13,634 nucleotides of DNA from CAWUIH01 sp963922495 (GTDB lineage Bacteria > Pseudomonadota > Gammaproteobacteria > Coxiellales > Coxiellaceae), in assembly GCA_963922495.1 (NCBI GenBank), contig CAWUIH010000042.1, positions 1 through 13,634 of the forward strand, read 5' to 3'. Numbering within the stretch: the stretch's first letter is position 1; every line of letters starts with the position of its first letter. This document shows, in pieces, positions 1 through 5,392 of this stretch. The notes beneath the pieces are model-generated. The model was not told the origin of the DNA. It saw only the letters and a list, made by a program, of their open reading frames with translations, and made no database searches. The translations under genes were made by a program, and so were the position numbers.

Positions 1-521
1 GCAGGGCCTACTTTGAATAAAAAGTTGAATCCATCTGAAAGGTAATACTTGAAGACAGCGAGCAAATCGACATATTGTTAAGTAAAGCGACGACTGTCTA
101 TAAGATTACCGACCCTATTACCGGCAGCATCAGTCAGTTAGTTGTTAAAAGTATAGTGGCTGACCAAATAACCCGTGTAACCCCACTCGGCACCGAGAAC
201 TACGCGCTGACTAATTAAAAACAGATAACCCGTATTTGCACGCCAAGTGAAAGCCATAAAATTTTGTGATAATCCCAAAGAGTTACCCGCATAGTTACCA
301 CCAGCAGCTGATAAATCTGACAAAAACCCATGTTGATAACTGGCTATATCTGAACCGGTCAGTCGATTCAGATACATACCTCCGTAACCAGCGGCAAATC
401 CAAGGTAGTACCCCGATTTATAGCTGTCATCTTTAATATTTCGTGCAAGCCCAGTTATTGAGAATAATGAAGCGCCCAACAACAATCCGATGAAAAACAA
501 ATGATGAGTAATTTTTCTCAC
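1..521 (-). pseudogene. Outer-membrane beta-barrel protein, interrupted by two in-frame stops (partial at window edge)
   Basis: The open part (138-521) starts with GTG at 521, preceded by AAGGA about 10 bases upstream. It encodes a signal peptide: a basic start MRKITHH, then a hydrophobic run to about residue 26 with likely cleavage near GLA. Glycine- and aromatic-rich alternating strands follow, such as GYYLGFAAGYGG and GAEWGYTGYL, typical of small opacity/OmpA-like barrels that are abundant in Legionellales. The frame ends at TAA (138-140), about 127 residues in. The same frame then runs on for 19 codons, meets a second TAA (78-80), and continues open to base 1 with more barrel-like strands (QYVDLLAVFKYYLSDGFNF). 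Two CAA-to-TAA changes without any frameshift would explain this. TAA ends several intact genes here, so reassignment of TAA is unlikely. I infer a recently inactivated porin-like gene. A truncated secreted product is possible but could not form a full barrel. Confidence 0.65.
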
Positions 522-575
522 GATGCGATAATCCTTGTGATATTTACTAGAGCACCTACGATGTTTCAGGTGATC

Positions 576-604
576 ATATTAATCGTTATTTCGATTTTCA
601 GCAA
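576..604 (-). promoter_or_regulatory. Candidate sigma-70 promoter of the barrel gene
   Basis: On the minus strand, TTGCTG (-35, 604-599) and TAATAT (-10, 581-576) are separated by exactly 17 bases. They point at the GTG start 55 bases downstream. The remaining bases between 522 and 762 are AT-rich. They hold only a short CACCT/AGGTG inverted repeat (552-571, in the leader of this gene) and no other open frame with a ribosome binding site that I could support. Confidence 0.4.
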
Positions 605-762
605 GCGAGTATCGTTACCAAGCCTGTTTCTTATCGTTTGTTATTAATACTTCATCCACAAAGTTATTTTTTCGCGATCAAGGTTTTATTCAGTTTTAAG
701 ATTAATTTAAAAATATTGGGCGATACTATTATCATATAGTTATAAGTAATGGAGAAAATAAT

Positions 763-1101
763 ATGCGTTGCACGTTGTTCACGTTCCGTGATCTTGAAAA
801 TGCTTTTTATCAAGCACCACAGCTAACAAAAATTGTTTCTATAGCTTCGTGTATTCTTTCTATACCAATCACTGCGGCAGGAATTGTTAATTTTACTCGG
901 TCAAATACGACTACTGGTGCTGTATTTACTTCTGTTGGGGTGCTATGCGTGTTAATCCCGACTACAAGATATTTTTGCGCTGCTCGTCGGATACATAATG
1001 AGACACAAGCTCATCAATTGCTAGAGGGTGTTGATTTATTCTCAGTAGGCACAGACAGTGATCCATCTTCACAAGGAAGCTTAATAGAAGTAGCGATTTA
1101 A
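763..1101 (+). CDS. Hypothetical two-transmembrane protein, 112 aa
   Basis: I do not recognise this protein family. ATG at 763 has GGAG eight bases upstream, so the start is well supported. The first 20 residues are polar/aromatic (FRDLENAFYQAPQ). Two hydrophobic segments follow, at about residues 22-44 (KIVSIASCILSIPITAAGIV) and 53-71 (AVFTSVGVLCVLIPTTRYF), joined by a short NFTRSNTTT loop. The last 40 residues are soluble and acidic/serine-rich (GVDLFSVGTDSDPSSQGS). The arrangement suggests a small helical-hairpin membrane protein with its long tail on one face. It stands alone, divergent from the barrel gene and convergent with the ankyrin-like gene. An upstream TTGGGC (716-721) with TTATAA (740-745), spaced 18, is a possible weak promoter. 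A small secreted or membrane-inserting effector is conceivable given the neighbourhood, but nothing in the sequence proves it. Confidence 0.6.
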   Translation: MRCTLFTFRDLENAFYQAPQLTKIVSIASCILSIPITAAGIVNFTRSNTTTGAVFTSVGVLCVLIPTTRYFCAARRIHNETQAHQLLEGVDLFSVGTDSDPSSQGSLIEVAI

Positions 1102-1104
1102 AAT

Positions 1105-1120
1105 ACCGATTTTTATTGGT
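1105..1120. terminator. Weak hairpin between convergent genes
   Basis: ACCGAT and ATTGGT flank a TTTT loop, giving a six-pair stem with one G-U pair in the plus-strand RNA. It lies between the stop of the two-membrane-segment gene and the stop of the ankyrin-like gene. Read from the minus strand it is followed by a short ATTTT tract. The stem is short and the U run poor, so its role as a shared terminator is only tentative. Confidence 0.25.
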
Positions 1121-1155
1121 TTAAAAAATTAATCACTGATTCTTTACTTTCCAAT

Positions 1156-2184
1156 CTAATTATTTGGCTGAGAAGTAATCACCTCTTGGGGCAGTGGCTG
1201 ATAATCTCTTTCTTCGGAGCCAGACGGAGACCCTCCGAAAAAAGCAAAACAAGAGCAATATAATTGTACCTCTTCTGCATCGCGAGATTTTGTTTCCGTT
1301 GGCTGTGATGCCACCAACCCTTTGTTATCTTTACGGCTTGCTGCTTTTTTGCCAAGTTGTTGTAGCGCTTCACAAGAAAGATGAGGCACCATCAGATAAC
1401 TAAAAACCAAGTGGAAAGTCTCTTTTGTAAGGCTCGGAAGATAGCCGAGTCTATCTGGGAATCCTCCAGTCTCTAATATTTTTAATATGAAGACAAGTTC
1501 TTTACTCCATGCGTCAGTAGCAGTCCACAGAAGAGCCTGAGCATAGGTTAATGGTGATGATGGTGAATGCATCAGTTCAAACATACCGTTAGCTCTCGTT
1601 CGTGTTCCATCGCTTATCTCAGGACTTTCATCACTATTTTTCAAAAGACCCAGTAAAGGTGACAAGTGTTTAGGAGCAAGATGCGCTAAAGCCCTTAATT
1701 GTTTCTCAGGAGTGTCTATTTTATACTCAGCCATTCCTTGAGCGATTACCTCAAGTGCGTCAGGAATAGAAACGTTATACTTTCCATTCTTATCACTAGA
1801 CAGTAACTGGTTCACATACTGAAAATGCCCACTCTGAGCCGCACACTTAGCTACCAAAATAATATCGGCTCCGTCCTTAATTAAACTATTAGTATATTCA
1901 AAGTACCCACCCATAACCGCACTGGCGGCCACAAAATCAATATATGCGCCTTGTTGTATTAACCAATCACTGATATCGTGTTTTCCAGTGTATGCAAAAA
2001 ATCCAGCAACAGTAAATATACGTTTGTTTTTGGAGAAGCGTATACTATTAATCAATCGTCCACCCAACGCATTTTCTAGTGCTTCAGTGTTTCTCTCTAA
2101 TGCCGCTGTATAAATGGGTTTGAGATTTTCCAATATATCTGGGATAGTCTCACCATTATTAGGTGATTTAGAATCTCTGCTCAT
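1156..2184 (-). CDS. Ankyrin-like repeat protein with C-terminal F-box-like segment; candidate Dot/Icm effector
   Basis: The start is placed at ATG 2184 (MSRDSKSPNN, 342 aa) because AAAGG lies six bases upstream. A TTG 36 bases further out has no convincing ribosome binding site. Residues about 55-135 hold degenerate ankyrin-like helical pairs: GKHDISDWLIQQGAYIDFVA, GGYFEYTNSLIKDGADI and SGHFQYVNQLLSS all follow the pattern G-h-F-x-Y-x-n-x-L-h-x-x-G-A-D. Residues 140-245 are mostly helical without a recognised fold. Residues 249-283 read LPSLTKETFHLVFSYL, then further spaced leucines, close to the F-box pattern LPxE...IFSYL..xxL. The tail is polar and acidic (SGSEERDYQPLPQE), roughly like the polar/glutamate-rich C-terminal signals of Dot/Icm substrates. 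Ankyrin and F-box proteins are well-known eukaryote-like effectors in Legionella (AnkB is the precedent), and a Dot/Icm cluster lies about 3 kb away. The effector role is inference. No signal peptide or membrane segment is seen. Confidence 0.65.
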   Translation of the reverse strand: MSRDSKSPNNGETIPDILENLKPIYTAALERNTEALENALGGRLINSIRFSKNKRIFTVAGFFAYTGKHDISDWLIQQGAYIDFVAASAVMGGYFEYTNSLIKDGADIILVAKCAAQSGHFQYVNQLLSSDKNGKYNVSIPDALEVIAQGMAEYKIDTPEKQLRALAHLAPKHLSPLLGLLKNSDESPEISDGTRTRANGMFELMHSPSSPLTYAQALLWTATDAWSKELVFILKILETGGFPDRLGYLPSLTKETFHLVFSYLMVPHLSCEALQQLGKKAASRKDNKGLVASQPTETKSRDAEEVQLYCSCFAFFGGSPSGSEERDYQPLPQEVITSQPNN

Positions 2185-2276
2185 AAAAAGCCTTTTAATA
2201 AACACAATATTTTTAATCAATATGTTTATCGTAACTCATCGACATTAAAAAAAACTGAAAACAAAAAAATGGGCCA

Positions 2277-2420
2277 TCAACGATGAAAGTTCTCTAGCTT
2301 CACTTCAATGACCTGCGGCTTGGTTTTAGTATGAAGTAGCTTTATGGTACGCGCATTTACGAATGCATTCAGCTTCAGACGATGACTGAGAGACCATTTG
2401 ATAGTAAATTGATATACCAC
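2277..2420 (-). other. Unexplained 47-codon open stretch downstream of tRNA-Ile2
   Basis: Between the ankyrin-like gene and the tRNA, the minus strand holds one open frame from GTG 2420 to TGA 2277. Its conceptual product is basic (KLNAFVNARTIKLLHTKTKP). No ribosome binding site precedes the GTG, the frame has no upstream ATG, and a TAG lies about eight codons before the GTG. It could be the remnant of a mobile or repeated element next to a tRNA 3' end, or chance. The rest of 2221-2463 shows nothing else, apart from a small GCATT/AATGC inverted repeat near 2354-2367. Confidence 0.25.
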
Positions 2421-2463
2421 TAATGAAATATTCGCAGAATCCTATTCAAGCCATTGATTGGAA

Positions 2464-2540
<77 letters not shown>

Positions 2541-2577
2541 CAACAATCTGTATTATAAAATGATCATAAGGGCATTT

Positions 2578-2606
2578 AAGATATCGATAGACAGCGATTG
2601 CGTCAA
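2578..2606 (-). promoter_or_regulatory. Promoter of tRNA-Ile2
   Basis: On the minus strand, TTGACG (2606-2601) and TATCTT (2583-2578) are spaced by 17 bases, which would start transcription about 30 bases before the tRNA. A perfect TATAAT (2557-2552) sits closer, only about 12 bases from the mature 5' end, but its -35 partner is weak (TTAAAT or CTTAAA). Either or both may drive the tRNA. The remaining bases to 2731 presumably contain the rim operon promoter. I see only weak candidates there, such as TATATT-like boxes around 2704-2717. Confidence 0.45.
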
Positions 2607-2731
2607 GCGGTAAACGGATATAACTTAAAGAATTAATAGATTCCTGTAAATTCAATAGCTTGAAATAAGACTCATACCAGCTAGGCAGACTACTCTAAGG
2701 TCTTATATAGTTATATTAAGAGGGAAACAAG

Positions 2732-3196
2732 ATGCAGTCAGCTCATAGCACAAAATCACTCCAGCTTATTGGCTGGCGGGAATGGCTTACCCTTCCTGAC
2801 CTTGGTGTAGCACATATCAAAGCTAAAGTTGATACTGGAGCACGCAGCTCAGCACTGCATGCTAAAAGTATCAAAGTGTTTCACAGGCAAGGAAAGGAAT
2901 TTGTGCGCTTCATGTTGTACCCCCATCAAGACAATACGAATTTTTCCATAAATTGCGAAGCGGCAGTGATTGACAAACGTACTGTCACCGATTCCGGTGG
3001 ACATGAGGAACAGCGTTTTCTAATACAGACCAGCGTGACACTGGGCGATGAGCAATGGCAAATCGCAGTGTCTCTGACAAATCGTAAGCGCATGGGTTTT
3101 CGCATGTTATTGGGTCGCAAAGCGTTGGAAAATTTGTACCTAGTCGATGTCTCACGTTCATTTATCTATGGCGAACCAGAGAAGCTGAATATATGA
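2732..3196 (+). CDS. rimB: RimB-type retropepsin-like protease (ATP-dependent zinc protease family)
   Basis: This 154-residue protein matches the small 'ATP-dependent zinc protease' family (Pfam Zn_protease), whose fold resembles pepsin-like aspartic proteases. The active-site-type motif is KAKVDTGARSSALHA (D34, T35, G36, A37). A second retropepsin-like hydrophobic-hydrophobic-Gly element is FRMLLGRKAL (residues 123-132). In Pseudomonas the homologous RimB is encoded with RimK and modulates glutamylation of ribosomal protein S6. ATG 2732 has GAGGG seven bases upstream. The stop overlaps the rimK start as ATGA (3193-3196), implying translational coupling, which strengthens the RimB call. The protein is expected to be cytoplasmic. 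Its true catalytic activity is not settled by the sequence, and the family name 'zinc protease' is historical. Confidence 0.85.
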   Translation: MQSAHSTKSLQLIGWREWLTLPDLGVAHIKAKVDTGARSSALHAKSIKVFHRQGKEFVRFMLYPHQDNTNFSINCEAAVIDKRTVTDSGGHEEQRFLIQTSVTLGDEQWQIAVSLTNRKRMGFRMLLGRKALENLYLVDVSRSFIYGEPEKLNI

Positions 3197-4098
3197 AAAT
3201 TGCAATTTTGTCTTCGAAACATGAGCTGTATTCAACGCAGAGACTCAAAGAATCTGCATTAGCTCGCGGTCATACAGTAAAAATAATTAACACATTGCGA
3301 TGCTATATGAACACTAACCCAGACAAACCACATATTCATTACCGTGGTAAGCGTATCGAACGATTTGACGCAGTCATACCACGTATCGGCTCATCAGTTA
3401 CTTTTTACGGCACAGCGGTAGTGCGACAATTTGAAATGATGCGGGTTTTTTGTCTCAATTCTTCAATGGCTATTACACGCTCACGCGATAAATTCAGGTC
3501 ACTACAAATTTTATCCCGTAGACATATTGGTCTACCCATAACTGGATTTGCACATTCACCTGATGATATTGATGACTTAATTTCCATGGTGGGCGGACCT
3601 CCACTGGTTGTAAAATTAATTCAAGGCACCCAAGGAATTGGAGTTGTACTAGCTGAATCATTAAAAACCGCAGAAAGTATTATACAGGCATTCCTTGGTG
3701 TGAACGCCAATATTTTGGTGCAAGAATATATTCCGGAGTCAAAAGGCAGTGACGTGCGCTGCTTTGTAATTGGCAATAAAGTAGTCGCTGCGATGCAACG
3801 GAGCGCAGCACCTGGAGAGTTTCGCTCTAATATTCATCGCGGTGGCGCGGCGAAAACAGTTAAAATCAGCAGCGAGGAACGGCAAACAGCAATCAAATCG
3901 GTCAAGGCAATGGGTTTACGAGTTGCTGGTGTAGACCTTTTACGCTCCAAGCGCGGACCACTGGTACTTGAAGTTAATTCCTCTCCAGGATTGGAAGGCA
4001 TTGAATCGGCTACTAAAGAAAATATCGCTGATCAAATTATCGAATATATTGAAAAAATTGCTAAACCTATTGCAAAAAATTCAAATTATCAGGCATAG
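3193..4098 (+). CDS. rimK: Ribosomal protein S6--L-glutamate ligase RimK
   Basis: This is an ATP-grasp ligase of 301 residues, almost exactly the length of E. coli RimK. It adds glutamates to the C terminus of ribosomal protein S6, tuning translation. Similarity to E. coli RimK as I recall it runs end to end: MKIAILS start, HFDAVIPRIG-like element at 57-66 (RFDAVIPRIG), TFYGTA, AHSPDD (120-125), MVGG, the ATP-binding loop KLIQGTQGIGVVLAE (141-155) and ILVQEYI. RSNIHRGGAA (211-220) is present. The Mg-ligating set D248, E260 and N262 falls in GVDLL and LEVNSSPGLEGIE. Nothing essential appears missing. It is the middle gene of a tight operon: a 4-base overlap with rimB before it and a 3-base gap to the hydrolase after it. 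The two flanking genes probably act on the same substrate or on its regulation. Confidence 0.95.
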   Translation: MKIAILSSKHELYSTQRLKESALARGHTVKIINTLRCYMNTNPDKPHIHYRGKRIERFDAVIPRIGSSVTFYGTAVVRQFEMMRVFCLNSSMAITRSRDKFRSLQILSRRHIGLPITGFAHSPDDIDDLISMVGGPPLVVKLIQGTQGIGVVLAESLKTAESIIQAFLGVNANILVQEYIPESKGSDVRCFVIGNKVVAAMQRSAAPGEFRSNIHRGGAAKTVKISSEERQTAIKSVKAMGLRVAGVDLLRSKRGPLVLEVNSSPGLEGIESATKENIADQIIEYIEKIAKPIAKNSNYQA

Positions 4099-4101
4099 AC
4101 A

Positions 4102-5121
4102 ATGGAAAAACTGCCGTTAAAATTATGTGGTGAAGTTATCAATCCAGGTGAGAAAGTCAGCACCCGCCTCAAAATGCCTGATTTATTCGTACCCACCGCC
4201 TCTCACGTTCCTGTCCATGTGTTTAATAGCGAAAAAAAAGGGCCTATCCTATTCGTTTGTGCCGGTATCCACGGTGATGAAATCTGTGGTATTGAGATTG
4301 TGCGGCGCTTACTAAAACTCAAATTAATGAAAAATATTTTAAAGGGAACATTAATTGTACTACCCATTATTAATTTACACGGCTTTTTGTATCAATCACG
4401 CTATTTACCCGACAGACGCGACCTCAATCGCAATTTTCCAGGCTCTAAAAATGGCTCAGCAGCAGCACGCTTAGCACGTGAATTTCTTAACGAAGTGATT
4501 ATCCAATGTACCCACGGCATTGATCTACACAGTGCCGCTATTCATCGTATCAACTACCCACAAATTAGAATCAACTTTGCTCAAAATGCCACGCAAGAAT
4601 TAGCAAAAGCGTTTAACCCTCCTGTTATTATAAATTCAAATCTTCGAGATGGTTCATTACGACAAGCAACCAACGATTTAGATATCCCATTGTTAGTCTA
4701 TGAAGCTGGAGAAGCATTACGATTTGATGAACTATCGATAAGAACCGGCATAAATGGCATTCTCAATGTATTAAGACATTTGGAAATGATCAAAGGAAAA
4801 TCTACCGACAGCAAAAAAGAACATCCACGACCATTTATTTCCAAAAAAAGCACCTGGGTTCGTGCGCCGGTGAGTGGAATACTGCAATCTAACAAAAATC
4901 TTGGCGACTGCGTGAAAAGAGGACAAACGCTCGGCGTGCTTGCTGATCCACTCAGTTATACAGAAACACCGATTACTGCACCTTATGGGGGCATTTTGAT
5001 TGGCCAAAGTACTATTCCGTTATTAAACGAAGGCGAAGGCGTTTACCACATCGCACACGTTAAACAAAAAAAAACTAAAATAGCGATAAAACTAAAAATT
5101 AAAGAAAAATTAATTGCATAA
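4102..5121 (+). CDS. Succinylglutamate desuccinylase/aspartoacylase-family zinc hydrolase
   Basis: This 339-residue protein is an M14-type carboxypeptidase-fold amidase. The zinc ligands are visible as IHGDE (H57, E60) and H143 in GIDLHSA. Substrate-binding type residues lie in DLNRNFPG (107-114), and the general base is likely E202 in VYEAGE. After about residue 250 comes a small beta domain typical of the long AstE/AspA-like branch (WVRAPVSGIL, GDCVKRGQTLGVLADP, ITAPYGGIL), which resembles a biotinyl/lipoyl-like hammerhead. Such enzymes remove acyl or amino-acid groups from N-acylated amino acids. True AstE belongs to arginine catabolism, but no ast genes are here, so astE is not assigned. 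Genes of this type recur beside rimB and rimK in other gammaproteobacteria, suggesting a linked role, perhaps in glutamate-tag turnover; that is inference. The start ATG lies three bases after the rimK stop, with only a weak AGG upstream, so coupling is likely. Confidence 0.85.
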   Translation: MEKLPLKLCGEVINPGEKVSTRLKMPDLFVPTASHVPVHVFNSEKKGPILFVCAGIHGDEICGIEIVRRLLKLKLMKNILKGTLIVLPIINLHGFLYQSRYLPDRRDLNRNFPGSKNGSAAARLAREFLNEVIIQCTHGIDLHSAAIHRINYPQIRINFAQNATQELAKAFNPPVIINSNLRDGSLRQATNDLDIPLLVYEAGEALRFDELSIRTGINGILNVLRHLEMIKGKSTDSKKEHPRPFISKKSTWVRAPVSGILQSNKNLGDCVKRGQTLGVLADPLSYTETPITAPYGGILIGQSTIPLLNEGEGVYHIAHVKQKKTKIAIKLKIKEKLIA

Positions 5122-5148
5122 TTGTAGTTACTTTAGGAAAATACCGGG

Positions 5149-5211
5149 CTCTCTGTGAGAGATTACCCTTTGCTCACACTTGAAAGTAACGCTAAGCTTG
5201 TAGCTTTCGAG
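5149..5211 (+). other. Two inverted repeats in the leader of the 52-codon gene
   Basis: CTCTC-TGT-GAGAG (5149-5161) forms a perfect five-pair stem after the hydrolase gene but has no U run. A second element pairs CTTGAAAG (5179-5186) with CTTTCGAG (5204-5211), one G-U pair allowed, with an inner CTA/TAG pair and an asymmetric bulge. This second stem ends about 10 bases before the ribosome binding site of the small gene. It could be a weak terminator of the rim operon, an RNA control element, or chance. Confidence 0.3.
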
Positions 5212-5233
5212 TTAACATTAAATGGAGAAATAA

Positions 5234-5392
5234 ATGTATAACGAACTACCTGAAAATCTGAGAAGACAAGTGCATAATTGTTTATGTGCCGGTGACTTTC
5301 TTGGCGCTAAAGATATTCACGATGCTTATTTTAGCCAACAAACTATTCAACATATGAAGGCAACGGAAGCAACTAAAAAACATGCCGCTTAA
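5234..5392 (+). CDS. Small hypothetical protein, 52 aa
   Basis: I do not recognise this protein. ATG 5234 is preceded by GGAG six bases upstream, a strong ribosome binding site. The frame is open for 52 codons (MYNELPENLRRQVHNCLC ... ATKKHAA). It is hydrophilic, with an amphipathic helical look and two close cysteines (C16, C18), but no signal peptide or membrane segment. It follows the rim operon by 112 bases in the same direction, so it may be its last member or have its own promoter. It ends tail-to-tail with icmB: its TAA (5390-5392) and the icmB TAA (5391-5389) share one palindromic TTAA. The good ribosome binding site and protein-like composition support a real gene. No function can be given. 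Confidence 0.55.
   Translation: MYNELPENLRRQVHNCLCAGDFLGAKDIHDAYFSQQTIQHMKATEATKKHAA

Noticed and set aside
1..140. Programmed stop-codon readthrough or reassigned TAA
   Set aside because: TAA ends intact genes here (icmB, icmJ, icmG and dotG among others), one directly at the next start. No stimulatory structure is obvious, so simple inactivation is the better explanation.
1179..1403. Alternative frames on both strands over the 3' part of the ankyrin-like gene
   Set aside because: They have no ribosome binding sites, and the ankyrin-like frame explains the same bases with coherent domain content.
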